Source: Paenibacillus swuensis (GTDB lineage: Bacteria; Bacillota; Bacilli; Paenibacillales; DY6). Taken from it: a stretch of 64,000 nt of DNA. The position numbers and the translations under genes are program-made. Positions 53,205 to 61,681 of this stretch are shown in pieces. Position 1 is the first letter of the stretch, and each line of letters starts with the position of its first letter. The stretch spans positions 830,501 to 894,500 of the forward strand of contig NZ_CP011388.1 of NCBI RefSeq assembly GCF_001644605.1. The letters run 5' to 3'. Below the pieces are notes generated by a model. That model ran no database searches and was not told where the DNA came from. It worked only from the letters and a program-made list of their open reading frames with translations.

Positions 53205-53445
53205 GAGTAGAACCTCCGGTGGTTTAGTTTGGTTTGCTCAAAGCAAGTACGAAAAGTTTCCTCTATACCCAAAACAAGGGCAAGTGAAACATCTATTTAA
53301 TTATAAAAAGGTTTATTAAGGACGTGCATGAGACTATTTCCTCAATTACCATAACTTACATAGGTTCGTTGTACTAAAAAATTCGCGCCAAACCCGGGAT
53401 TTACCATCATATGGCACTACTGAATAGGACTGAAAATGCCGATTG

Positions 53446-53634
53446 TTACCGAATATCAACCTTAAGACTCATTACAAGCAAATCCAATGAAACATGCACA
53501 AAAACAGGCCTTCTCATCTGCTGAGAAGACCTTAATGCTACTTTTAACAGGAGCGTAGACCGCTCCCTTTCGTCTTTTGTGTGAACGTAATGATTTTCAC
53601 TGTAATCATTCCTATTTACCTTATTTTTGGCCAT
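53446..53634 (-). CDS. Small basic protein of unknown function
   Basis: A 62-codon frame begins MAKNKVNRNDYSENHYVHTK with GAGGTG 6 bases before the ATG. The later half overlaps a hairpin resembling a terminator (AGGTCTTCTC with GAGAAGGCCT, T-run), so the real product may be shorter or the hairpin may lie inside the gene. No family is recognised. A dispersed hairpin repeat stands just upstream. Confidence 0.4.
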   Translation of the reverse strand: MAKNKVNRNDYSENHYVHTKDERERSTLLLKVALRSSQQMRRPVFVHVSLDLLVMSLKVDIR

Positions 53635-53660
53635 TTCATTCACCTCAAGATAAATAGAGA

Positions 53661-53710
53661 AACGAATTTCTCTCATGTGCACTCCAGACTGCAGATGAGA
53701 GAAATTCGTT
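53661..53710. repeat. Perfect 16-bp hairpin repeat, similar to part of the 33.7-kb element
   Basis: AACGAATTTCTCTCAT (53661-53676) and ATGAGAGAAATTCGTT (53695-53710) are exact reverse complements around an 18-base loop. The flanks and loop (ACTGCA...GAAATTCGTTAC) match the 33.72-33.77 kb hairpin with about three quarters identity. Confidence 0.6.
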
Positions 53711-53859
53711 ACTTTATATGATTACATTGAATCAGAACGCTCTCATATAGAGTAACTCAACATCACATGAGCGTAATCCGTTACCATAACCTGCGAAATT
53801 CTTTTCCACGTCCACTCGCTCCCTCCCTCTTAAGCAATACGCCTTCTCGTCCCCTCTTC

Positions 53860-54816
53860 CTACCCCTTAACATGCTTCTGCTCTGCCTTCACCTTCGGCT
53901 GAACCAGGTTCACCTTCCCCAGGTATTGCGTGCCGATTACGCCGGTTACGATCATCATGGAGCCGAGCAGATGATACCAAGTCACTTCTTCGCCCAAGAA
54001 TATGGCCCCTGCAGCAATTGAGACGATAGTGGAGAGATTGGCGAATACGCTCATTTGGGACGCCTCAATTTTGGACAAAACATAAGTAAAGGTCAACGCC
54101 GATCCCAACGACGCCAACAAGCCCAGAAACACGATCGCCCAGACGAACGATGGAATGGTTAACGGCGTGAAGAATGTCTCGAGCGTCCCCTGCCCTGCAT
54201 GCTTCGCCACCGAGATCACCAGAAACACTGCAAAACCGACGCCAAGCATGAAATAACTCATTTCCAGGGGGCTGAATGTCTTGGACAAGGAACGCGCCAT
54301 AACGGTATACCCCGCTGAAGCCACGCAAGTCATGAACAACAATATGATCCCCGTCCTATTCGATAAATCCAGCTGGCTCCCCTTCATCATGAAGATAAAC
54401 ACAACACCGAACACTGACAGGAATATCGAGGTTTTTTGCAAAAGGCTGGTGGCTTCCTTCAGAAATAATGATGCGACAATCATCGTCACGATGGGCGTGA
54501 ACGCATAGATGATGCCTCCCTCCGCAGAGGATGTGTACTGTAAGCCATAGGCCTGTAATGTGAAAAAGCCAAGCGGGTACATGGAGGAAAGCATCAACGC
54601 TTTGCCCAGCGGTTTACCGCGGTAGTTCAACTTGACGAATCCCAGTGCAACGGGAACCGATAAGCCTGCGAAAGACGCCGCGAACCGGAAGGTTAAGGTG
54701 TCGAGCGGGTGTGCGTGTTCGAGAGCTATTTTGGAAAATAGGAAAGAAAATCCGAGAATAATCGAGTTAAGCACAACTAGCAAATACGCGAATTTAAGTC
54801 CATGTGGATCCTTCAT
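53860..54816 (-). CDS. EamA/DMT-family transporter
   Basis: The 318-residue protein has ten helices in two EamA halves (SIILGFSFLFSKIALEHA in the first, VFLGLLASLGSALTFTYVL and AGAIFLGEEVTWYHLLG in the second). Such proteins export amino acids, metabolites or drugs. It is divergent from a MocR-type regulator gene over about 150 bases; this pairing suggests that the regulator controls the transporter in response to a pyridoxal-linked amino acid. Start: ATG after AGGAGC. Substrate unknown. Confidence 0.92.
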   Translation of the reverse strand: MKDPHGLKFAYLLVVLNSIILGFSFLFSKIALEHAHPLDTLTFRFAASFAGLSVPVALGFVKLNYRGKPLGKALMLSSMYPLGFFTLQAYGLQYTSSAEGGIIYAFTPIVTMIVASLFLKEATSLLQKTSIFLSVFGVVFIFMMKGSQLDLSNRTGIILLFMTCVASAGYTVMARSLSKTFSPLEMSYFMLGVGFAVFLVISVAKHAGQGTLETFFTPLTIPSFVWAIVFLGLLASLGSALTFTYVLSKIEASQMSVFANLSTIVSIAAGAIFLGEEVTWYHLLGSMMIVTGVIGTQYLGKVNLVQPKVKAEQKHVKG

Positions 54817-54928
54817 TTGTTCACGCTCCTGACCGTTTTATGGTAACGTATTGGGTAATAACGCCGTCTGTCTGTTGGTTTAAGCATAAATGGGAAGCGG
54901 CTTAGCTACAATGATTTTCCAAATGAAC

Positions 54929-54940
54929 TGTACCGGTACA
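54929..54940. promoter_or_regulatory. Perfect palindrome in the EamA-MocR divergent promoter region
   Basis: TGTACCGGTACA is a perfect 12-bp palindrome, 24 bases upstream of the MocR start. Related CTGTACC/GGTACA half-sites are known at promoters beside MocR regulators, so it is the likely binding site; the assignment is inference. Confidence 0.5.
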
Positions 54941-54963
54941 ATGAACGAAGGAGCGCTGTCCTT

Positions 54964-56304
54964 ATGCATAAGTATCTAGTGATCGCTAATGAAATTGAGA
55001 GCCGGATTAGGAATGGTCACATCCGTTCGGGTCAAAAGCTGCCGTCCATCCGCGAGCTTTCCGCAAGCTATGCCTGCAACAAGAGTACGGTGATCCGAGC
55101 CTACGCCGAGTTGGAACAGCGGCATCTCATTTACAGCATGGCACAAAGCGGATTTTATGTCGTTCAAAAGGGATCCGATGCCCCTCTCTCCGCGGAACCT
55201 TCCCTATACGATTTCTCCTCAGCCGCTCCGGACCCTGCCCTATTTCCATATCTGGATTTTAAACATTGCATTAATAAAGCGATGGAAACTTATAAGCATG
55301 ACCTGTTCGTGTACGGCACTCCGCAGGGGCTTCCTTCTCTGATTCGAGTATTAGTCAGGCATTTGGCCAACTATCAGGTGTTCACCCATGCGGAACAGAT
55401 CCAGATCACATCCGGTGTACAGCAAGCCTTATCCGTGTTGGCGTTAATGCCCTTTCCTAACGGGAAGCGCGGCGTTTTAGTAGAACAGCCCAGTTACTTT
55501 AAATTGATTCAGATGTTGGAGCTTTACAAGATTCCTGTTATGGGTATTCAGAGGACCGCGTCAGGTATTGATCTCGATGAGCTGGAGCATTTATTTCGTA
55601 AGGAGGACATCAAATTCTTCTACACGATGCCTCGGTTCCACAATCCTCTAGGCGGCTCCTACACAGAACAAACCAAAAAAGCGTTAGCTGATTTAGCCCA
55701 ACGCTATAATGTATACATCGTAGAGGATGACTATATGGCGGACTTGGAGCATGACCCGAAATCGGACCCGATCTTTGCTTATGCTTCATCCCATGTCATT
55801 TATCTAAAGAGTTATTCCAAAATCCTGTTCCCCGGCCTAAGGGTGGGCGCGGCCGTCATTCCTCCGGATCTCATTCCCGCGTTCAGAAACTATAAGCGAT
55901 TGTCCGACATTGACACCTCCACGTTATCACAAGCGGCATTGGAAGTTTACATTCAGAGCGGCATGTTCGAAAGGCGAAAGCAAGCCATTAAAACTTCCTA
56001 TTCACTAAGAATGTTGCTGCTGAACCAAACGTTGCTTGACTTGTCTGACGACACATACAGCTTCAATTCCTCTCTGACTTCAGGGGTGTACAATCATATT
56101 AAGCTCTCGGATGACCTCAACATTCAAACCTTGCTGCGCAGATTGCATAAAAAACATGTCCTGTTGCAGGACCTCTCTCCATACTATTTGCCTGGTGTAG
56201 CACAGCCGCCCATCATCAGTCTCAGCGTCACCCAAATGGCGGAGGAGCGTATTGAAGCTGGGGTAAGTCTGATTGTGGAGGAAATCAAAAAGATGATGAG
56301 ATGA
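54964..56304 (+). CDS. MocR-type regulator (GntR winged helix plus aminotransferase domain)
   Basis: The 446-residue protein has an N-terminal GntR helix-turn-helix (IRSGQKLPSIRELSASYACNKSTVIRAYAELE) and a fold-I aminotransferase-like domain. The latter has the PLP-binding Lys in YLKSYSKILFPGLRVGA, Asp in IVEDDYMADLE, and RFHNPLGG. MocR proteins bind PLP and an amino acid and switch nearby genes. It is divergent from the EamA transporter gene and probably controls it and itself. AAGGAG lies 10 bases before the ATG. Confidence 0.92.
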   Translation: MHKYLVIANEIESRIRNGHIRSGQKLPSIRELSASYACNKSTVIRAYAELEQRHLIYSMAQSGFYVVQKGSDAPLSAEPSLYDFSSAAPDPALFPYLDFKHCINKAMETYKHDLFVYGTPQGLPSLIRVLVRHLANYQVFTHAEQIQITSGVQQALSVLALMPFPNGKRGVLVEQPSYFKLIQMLELYKIPVMGIQRTASGIDLDELEHLFRKEDIKFFYTMPRFHNPLGGSYTEQTKKALADLAQRYNVYIVEDDYMADLEHDPKSDPIFAYASSHVIYLKSYSKILFPGLRVGAAVIPPDLIPAFRNYKRLSDIDTSTLSQAALEVYIQSGMFERRKQAIKTSYSLRMLLLNQTLLDLSDDTYSFNSSLTSGVYNHIKLSDDLNIQTLLRRLHKKHVLLQDLSPYYLPGVAQPPIISLSVTQMAEERIEAGVSLIVEEIKKMMR

Positions 56305-56360
56305 AAATTAGTAATCAGTTGAATGGATTCCTATTTTCAAATCTATTTTTATTCCGTCTA

Positions 56361-56389
56361 TTTACAAACCGCTAGTCGGTTTATATAAT
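56361..56389 (+). promoter_or_regulatory. Sigma-A promoter with TetR-like operator in its spacer
   Basis: TTTACA (56361-56366) and TATAAT (56384-56389) have an exact 17-base spacer. The spacer holds AAACCGCTAGTCGGTTT (56366-56382), a near-perfect palindrome of the AAACCGACTAGTCGGTTT type known for TetR-family repressors. It lies 37 bases before the DUF2269 gene. No TetR-family gene is in the window. Confidence 0.7.
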
Positions 56390-56426
56390 AAAAATAAGAA
56401 ATATTTGGATAAAGGATGTGTTCGTC

Positions 56427-56888
56427 ATGACCTTGTGGTTAACGGTTCATCTCGTCGGTGTCTTGCTGTTTGTAGGGAATATCATTACGGCGGCTTTTTG
56501 GAAAATACGCGCGGACTTGTCCGGAAATGCTGCGATCATCCATCATACGGTGAAACATGTGATGCTGGCAGATTATGTCTTCACTTTACCCGGACTTGTG
56601 CTTATCGTGACTTCGGGTGTGATTATGGCCGTCAGGGCAAATTTTCCTATGTCAGGATTAAGTTGGTTGACCGTGTCCCTCGTATTGTTTGCTGTATCAG
56701 GCTTGATTTGGCTAGCTCTGCTCCTTCCGCTTCAACGCGCCCTCATTCATCACAGCGCTCAAAGTATAGAGGAAGGGCACATTACATCCGCATATCGCAA
56801 GGCGTCGCGCAACTGGGCAATCTTCGGCATAACCTCTACGGTGCTGCCCCTTGTTATTCTTTATCTCATGGTGACTAAAGGGTTCTAG
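56427..56888 (+). CDS. DUF2269-family integral membrane protein
   Basis: The product has about 153 residues with four helices (LWLTVHLVGVLLFVGNIITA, ADYVFTLPGLVLIVTSGVIM, WLTVSLVLFAVSGLIWLALL, and one at the C-terminus). Conserved His in HLVGVLLF and HH, VKH fit the DUF2269 family. ATG 56427 is preferred, being 10 bases after AAAGGA; a GTG 9 bases earlier is too close. Its promoter holds a TetR-like operator, which suggests induction by a small toxic molecule. Function unknown. Confidence 0.8.
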   Translation: MTLWLTVHLVGVLLFVGNIITAAFWKIRADLSGNAAIIHHTVKHVMLADYVFTLPGLVLIVTSGVIMAVRANFPMSGLSWLTVSLVLFAVSGLIWLALLLPLQRALIHHSAQSIEEGHITSAYRKASRNWAIFGITSTVLPLVILYLMVTKGF

Positions 56889-56967
56889 CATCATTCCCAC
56901 TTATTGCTAGATGTATTTTTAGATAACCGCGTGATATAGTGATGGTTGTTTTTAAATAGGAGTAGGA

Positions 56968-58341
56968 GTGAAGGCATTGGATTCAAGCAAGTCTATGAAA
57001 AGTTTAATACATAAGAAGGAAAGGCTGTATTTCACATTAGCCATCATTACAAGTATCTTTGCTTACATTTTACTTGGGTTGACCGTAGTCGGCATTTTGA
57101 TTTTTGCCGCGTTGATGGCTGCGATGTTATTTTTCCATGCGCTGATGATGGCCCAAATCCGTACGAACGCGGTGAAGCTAAGTCCCGCACAGTTCCCGGA
57201 AATGAATGAGATTGTGAACGAACTCTGTGTCCGCATGGAGATGCCCAAGGTGCCGGATGTGTATGTGATGGAATCCAGCGGTGTCCTTAATGCGTTCGCA
57301 ACCCGTTTCTTCGGGCGGAACATGGTGGTGCTGTATTCCGAAGTGTTCGAACTGAGTAAGAAAGACGGGCAAGAAGAGCTTACTTTCGTCATTGCTCACG
57401 AACTTGCTCATCTTAAACGCCGACATATTACGAAGCAGATGCTGATTTTCCCCGTGCTCTGTGTGCCGTTCGCGAGTGAAGCTTACTCCCGCGCTTGTGA
57501 ATATACATGTGACCGGATGGCGGCGCATTACACAGACAACGCTGAGGCAGCGATAAACGGATTAACCGTTCTTGCGGTCGGCAAGTCGCTGTACAAAGAC
57601 GTGAACCGTCAGGAATACTTGCAACACAGCAGTGAAGAGCGCGGATTCTTCGCTTGGCTCGCAGAGAAGTTGTCTACACATCCCACCCTGCCGAAGCGGA
57701 TCTATGAAATTCAGAAGGTGCGCGGCGATGCCGTAACAGGTTTGTTCCGCGCTTCCAAGAAAGCGGCCTTCGTAGGTGTAATCGGCCTCGTGTTGATCAC
57801 CGCTTTGACTTATGGCGCCTATCGGTATACGGATCAGGTTGCTGATGTAATGGCTAATGCCATCATCGGTATAGCGGGGGAGACGGATATCACGATCGCA
57901 GCAGCGAACGGGGATGCGGAGCAATTGCAGTCCTTGATTGACGCGGGTTCTGATGTGAATTATCAAGACGGCGACGGTTGGACTGCTCTGATGTATTCGG
58001 TGAACGGCAACAGACCTGATCTGATGAAGATGTTATTGGAAGCCGGCGCGGACCCCAATATAGCGGAGAATACATATGAGGATACCGCGTTAACGATGTC
58101 ATTGAACCATGACACTACTGATGCTGTGGAATTATTGGTTCAGCACGACGCTGTGGTTAATCTGCAAGACAGTTACGGCATTACTCCGTTGATGATTGCG
58201 GCTTTGAGCGGTCGAGCGGATATGGTACAAGTATTAATGGGTTTGGGCGCGGACCCCGGCCTACAAGACAACGATGGCCGGACGGCTCACATGTTTGCAA
58301 GCGATGAAGGTCATGAAGAGGTTGCGAAGTTGTTGAAATAA
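56968..58341 (+). CDS. M48-family membrane metalloprotease with C-terminal ankyrin repeats
   Basis: The 457-residue protein starts at GTG after TAGGAG. It has two N-terminal helices (about 19-40 and 42-62), then the M48 protease domain with HELAH (144-148, zinc site) and CEYTCDRMA (Glu178). A third helix at about 270-288 follows, then four to five ankyrin repeats (about 308-457; DGWTALMYSVNGNRPDLMKM and YGITPLMIAALSGRADMVQV). The protease part resembles HtpX/Ste24-like membrane proteases for quality control. A fused ankyrin tail is unusual and may recruit substrates. It is 79 bases after the DUF2269 gene, and has its own terminator. Confidence 0.88.
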   Translation: MKALDSSKSMKSLIHKKERLYFTLAIITSIFAYILLGLTVVGILIFAALMAAMLFFHALMMAQIRTNAVKLSPAQFPEMNEIVNELCVRMEMPKVPDVYVMESSGVLNAFATRFFGRNMVVLYSEVFELSKKDGQEELTFVIAHELAHLKRRHITKQMLIFPVLCVPFASEAYSRACEYTCDRMAAHYTDNAEAAINGLTVLAVGKSLYKDVNRQEYLQHSSEERGFFAWLAEKLSTHPTLPKRIYEIQKVRGDAVTGLFRASKKAAFVGVIGLVLITALTYGAYRYTDQVADVMANAIIGIAGETDITIAAANGDAEQLQSLIDAGSDVNYQDGDGWTALMYSVNGNRPDLMKMLLEAGADPNIAENTYEDTALTMSLNHDTTDAVELLVQHDAVVNLQDSYGITPLMIAALSGRADMVQVLMGLGADPGLQDNDGRTAHMFASDEGHEEVAKLLK

Positions 58342-58346
58342 ATAAG

Positions 58347-58385
58347 CGGGCGATTCTCCATAAGGGGAATCGCCCGTTATTGTTA
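58347..58385 (+). terminator. Terminator of the M48-ankyrin gene
   Basis: CGGGCGATTC (58347-58356) pairs with GAATCGCCCG (58367-58376), followed by TTATTGTTAAC. Confidence 0.8.
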
Positions 58386-58544
58386 ACAACGCTAAGTACC
58401 TATCCTCAAGTTGCCTCCGTTATATTATCTGCACGAACAGTGAAGTCATAGCCATCCTTTGTACCCGTATACCATTCTCATTATCCGTATACTCCACTTC
58501 CCAAGCACCAATCTGATAATTTTGCACCTTAATATGTTCTTAGT

Positions 58545-59273
58545 TCAATAAACCACTCCGTAATTTTTGAGGGAAAATCGATGCAATACTTCTACATTTT
58601 CTTCACTCATGTACCAATCATTTACCACTAACTCTAAGTCGTTTAGTTCACTTGTTCCAAAGTCAAAATCTCTATTCTTCTTTAGAAATCGAAGGAATTC
58701 ATCAGAATTCCTCAAGATTGGATTTTGAAAACGGAGACATGTCATATGAGCCGTGTGTGTCATATATCGTTCGTCCAAGGTGCTCTTAACACCAGATTTC
58801 TTAAAATTATCTCTAATTTTATGTCGTAATTCTTCCAAAGTTGATCCTTGAGGAAATCCTTGAATCATTACACAATCAGGCGATGCGGTTATTCCGCGAT
58901 AACTGATATTGAACGAAGGAATAGATAAAATAGACTGGGAAAGAACCTCCACATAAGAAGTAATGTCAATTTCACTTAGCTTAAACTCGGCATTATTTGT
59001 AATGATCGCTAGCACTGTCGTGTGCAGTTCGTTAGGTTTATAGTAGTACTGGTTAGACTCAATCTGGTTAGCTTCTTCCAAAAAATTCACTACCGCATCC
59101 TGCACGTTACGCGACGGACGGCAAATCAACGTTAAGCCTCTTCGTAGATCAACAGTCTTACTCAAAAGATTGGAATCGATCCTCACTGAGTTCGTCTCAA
59201 ATGATTGAAGGGCTTGACTCCACAACTTTTCATAAGTGAGTTGAATTTCAGAAATACTAATTTGATTTCCCAC
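58545..59273 (-). CDS. 2H phosphoesterase-superfamily protein (LigT-like)
   Basis: The 242-residue protein has the two signature motifs of 2H phosphoesterases, ELHTTVLAI (about residue 103) and TAHMTCLRF (about residue 172), each with His-x-Thr-type residues. Such enzymes act on 2-prime,3-prime cyclic phosphates of RNA or nucleotides. The start is GTG with weak site. It has visibly lower GC than its neighbours, hinting at recent transfer. It stands alone between convergent and same-strand genes. Substrate unknown. Confidence 0.7.
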   Translation of the reverse strand: MGNQISISEIQLTYEKLWSQALQSFETNSVRIDSNLLSKTVDLRRGLTLICRPSRNVQDAVVNFLEEANQIESNQYYYKPNELHTTVLAIITNNAEFKLSEIDITSYVEVLSQSILSIPSFNISYRGITASPDCVMIQGFPQGSTLEELRHKIRDNFKKSGVKSTLDERYMTHTAHMTCLRFQNPILRNSDEFLRFLKKNRDFDFGTSELNDLELVVNDWYMSEENVEVLHRFSLKNYGVVY

Positions 59274-59497
59274 CTTTGCTTATCACTATATTGTATCCAG
59301 CTTCTTTCAAGATGAAATACCAGTAAAGTTACTTGAACGCCTTATCGCATAAAAAGGAACGATGCAACATTGCCAGGACGAATTGAGTGATCGATCGTAG
59401 ATCGTATATACCGCTGCCCGTTAAGTTAATGAAGCATCGTCAGTCTAATTAAATATATACTAACATTCTATGAGGATTCTTTAAAACTCACAAAAAG

Positions 59498-59527
59498 AAA
59501 AAACCGAAAGGATTGTACCCCTCGGTT
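59498..59527 (-). terminator. Terminator of the glycogen operon (after glgA)
   Basis: AACCGAAAGG (59502-59511) pairs with CCCCTCGGTT (59518-59527), two G-U pairs, followed on the minus strand by TTTTTTC. No gene is supported between it and 59274. Confidence 0.75.
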
Positions 59528-59536
59528 CCTATGTTG

Positions 59537-60982
59537 TTACCTCACACCAGCCCGACCCGCGGCCGTCTGCCTGTACAACTGCATATACTGCTTCGCCGAC
59601 GCCTTCCACGAGAAGTCCGTCTTGCCGATGTTGGCGATCAGCTTGTTCCACGTCTCCTTCTCGCCGTAAGCCCGCACCCCGCGCTGGATCGCATACAGCA
59701 TCTCGTGCGCGTTGTAGTCGTGGAACGTGAACCCGGTTCCCGTTCCGTCGACAGGGTTATACGCCTGCACCGTATCCTTCAGGCCGCCCGTCTCGCGGAC
59801 GATCGGCACCGTGCGGTAGCGCATGGCGATGAGCTGACCGATGCCGCACGGCTCGAAGAGCGACGGCATCAGGAACAAATCCGACGACGCGTATACTTTG
59901 CGCGCCATCTCCTCGCTGAAGTAAATGTGCGCCGACAGCTTCTCCGGATGCCGGTGCGCCGCTTCCCGGAACAGCGCTTCGTAGTAACTCTGCCCCGTCC
60001 CCAGCACCACGAGCTGCACATCCTCCGCCAGAATGTCTTCGAGCACGCGGTGGATGAGATCGAGCCCTTTTTGCTCCACCAATCGGGTCACGATGGAGAT
60101 CATCGGGATATTCCCGTTGACCGGCAGACCCATCTGCGCCTGCAGCATCGTCTTGTTCAGCTTCTTCTTGTTCATCGCCCCGCGGTAATGAATCTCCAAA
60201 TGCGGATCCGTCATCGGGTCATACACATCGTAGTCGATTCCGTTCAAGATGCCGTGCAGATCTCCGCTGCGCTTGCGCAACAACCCATCCAGTCCCTCGC
60301 CAAAATAATGCGTCTGAATCTCCTCCGCATACGTCGGCGAAACCGTGGTAATCGAGTTGGAATACGCGATGCCGCCCTTCATAAACGAGATCGCGTCGTT
60401 GAATTCCAGCGCTTCCGTCTGGTAATGCTCCGGTCCCAGATTCAGGATGTCGGACAACACCTCACGCCCAAACACCCCTTGATACTTCAGGTTATGTATG
60501 GTGAACATCGTGCGCATATTGTGATAAAATTCATACTGTTTATAATTAGCCTCCAGAAATACCGGAACCAGCCCCGTATGCCAGTCATGACAATGGATGA
60601 CGTCCGGCTGGAAGTTCAGCTTCGGCAACGCCTCCAGCACCCCGCGGCAGAAGAACGCAAACCGCTCCGCATCATCCCCGTAGCCGTACAGCCCCTGCCG
60701 ATTGAAGTAGAATTGGTTGTCGACAAAATAATACGTAACCCCGTCATACTCGAGCTCTTCGATCCCGCAATATTGCTGGCGCCAGTTCACATAGACCGAA
60801 TCGGTGTGCACCGTGTACATCTGGTCCTTGAACGACTCGGGAATATCTCCATACTTGGGCAAAATCACCCGAACGTCCGCGCCCTGCGCCTTCAGCGCTT
60901 TCGGCAATGAGCCCGCCACGTCGGCCAAGCCGCCGGTCTTGATGAACGGGACCGCTTCGGATGTGACAAAAAGGATTTGCAT
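59537..60982 (-). CDS. glgA: Glycogen synthase
   Basis: The 481-residue GT5 enzyme has the N-terminal KTGGLADVAGSLPKAL (ADP-glucose-binding Lys15), HCHDWHTGLVPVFL, and C-terminal SLFEPCGIGQLIAMRYRTVPIV with TGGLKDTV. It adds glucose from ADP-glucose to alpha-1,4-glucan. AGGAGG precedes the ATG. It is the last gene of the minus-strand glgC-glgD-glgA cluster, but a gap of 699 bases with a repeat array separates it from glgD. Confidence 0.97.
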   Translation of the reverse strand: MQILFVTSEAVPFIKTGGLADVAGSLPKALKAQGADVRVILPKYGDIPESFKDQMYTVHTDSVYVNWRQQYCGIEELEYDGVTYYFVDNQFYFNRQGLYGYGDDAERFAFFCRGVLEALPKLNFQPDVIHCHDWHTGLVPVFLEANYKQYEFYHNMRTMFTIHNLKYQGVFGREVLSDILNLGPEHYQTEALEFNDAISFMKGGIAYSNSITTVSPTYAEEIQTHYFGEGLDGLLRKRSGDLHGILNGIDYDVYDPMTDPHLEIHYRGAMNKKKLNKTMLQAQMGLPVNGNIPMISIVTRLVEQKGLDLIHRVLEDILAEDVQLVVLGTGQSYYEALFREAAHRHPEKLSAHIYFSEEMARKVYASSDLFLMPSLFEPCGIGQLIAMRYRTVPIVRETGGLKDTVQAYNPVDGTGTGFTFHDYNAHEMLYAIQRGVRAYGEKETWNKLIANIGKTDFSWKASAKQYMQLYRQTAAGRAGVR

Positions 60983-61271
60983 AGGTTCCTCCTAAATGAT
61001 TTCTCTGCGGAATGTCTAAGTTCAAAACAGGTTGAAATCAACTCACTCTCCATAAAGGGCAGTTTCCCCCTCCCCCGCTCTTATCCCCACTTTATTTCAG
61101 ATTTTATTAAACCTAGCGGTAATAAAGTGGTGCTAAAGGCGGCCGTAAACTATCCGGTGGAAACTGCTCCTTCTCCTTCGTGAGTCGCTTTCAACCTTTA
61201 GAACTTCAACATCCCTCGCTAAACGTTTACTCGTCACGCAGTGGAAACTGCTAGCGACATCGCACTCGCGC

Positions 61272-61657
61272 GCTAACGGCCAAAAACACCGTTAGCGCTC
61301 AACTCTCCGCATGCTAACGGCCAAAAACACCGTTAGCACTCAACTCTCCGCATGCTAACGGCCAAAAACACCGTTAGCGCTCAACTCTCGCGCCCTAACG
61401 GTCAAAAACACCGTTAGCGCTCAACTCTCGCGCCCTAACGGCCAAAAACACCGTTAGCGCTCAACTCTCGCGCGCTAACGGCCAAAAACACCGTTAGCGC
61501 TCAACTCTCGCGCGCTAACGGCCAAAAACACCGTTAGCGCTCAACTCTCCGCATGCTAACGGCCAAAAACACCGTTAGCGCTCAACTCTCGCGCTCTAAC
61601 GGCCAAAAACACCGTTAGCGCTCAACTCTCGCACGCTAACGGCCAAAAACACCGTTA
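61272..61657. repeat. Ten-copy tandem hairpin array between glgD and glgA
   Basis: A unit of 40-41 bases, CTAACGGCCAAAAACACCGT then TAGCGCTCAACTCTCGCGC (two parts of one unit), repeats ten times, starting at about 61272, 61313, 61353, 61394, 61434, 61474, 61514, 61555, 61595 and 61635. Each has an 8-bp stem GCTAACGG/CCGTTAGC. Variation lies mostly in the CGCGC/CCGCAT junction. It has no unique spacers, so it is not CRISPR. The remainder of the gap (60983-61271) shows no gene, only a short duplication of GTGGAAACTGCT. Confidence 0.85.
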
Positions 61658-61681
61658 CCACGCCACTCCCCCGCTCGCCAG

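Noticed and set aside
53205-53440. Possible c-di-AMP riboswitch before the NlpC/P60 gene
   Set aside because: The leader was examined because cell-wall hydrolase genes often have one, but I could not find the conserved core.
59513-60910. A 465-codon open frame on the plus strand opposite glgA
   Set aside because: It is an antisense shadow of a clear glycogen synthase gene, with an Arg/His-rich product and no family features.
61272-61657. Possible CRISPR array
   Set aside because: The unit repeats over its full 40-41 bases with no unique spacers, and no cas genes are present.
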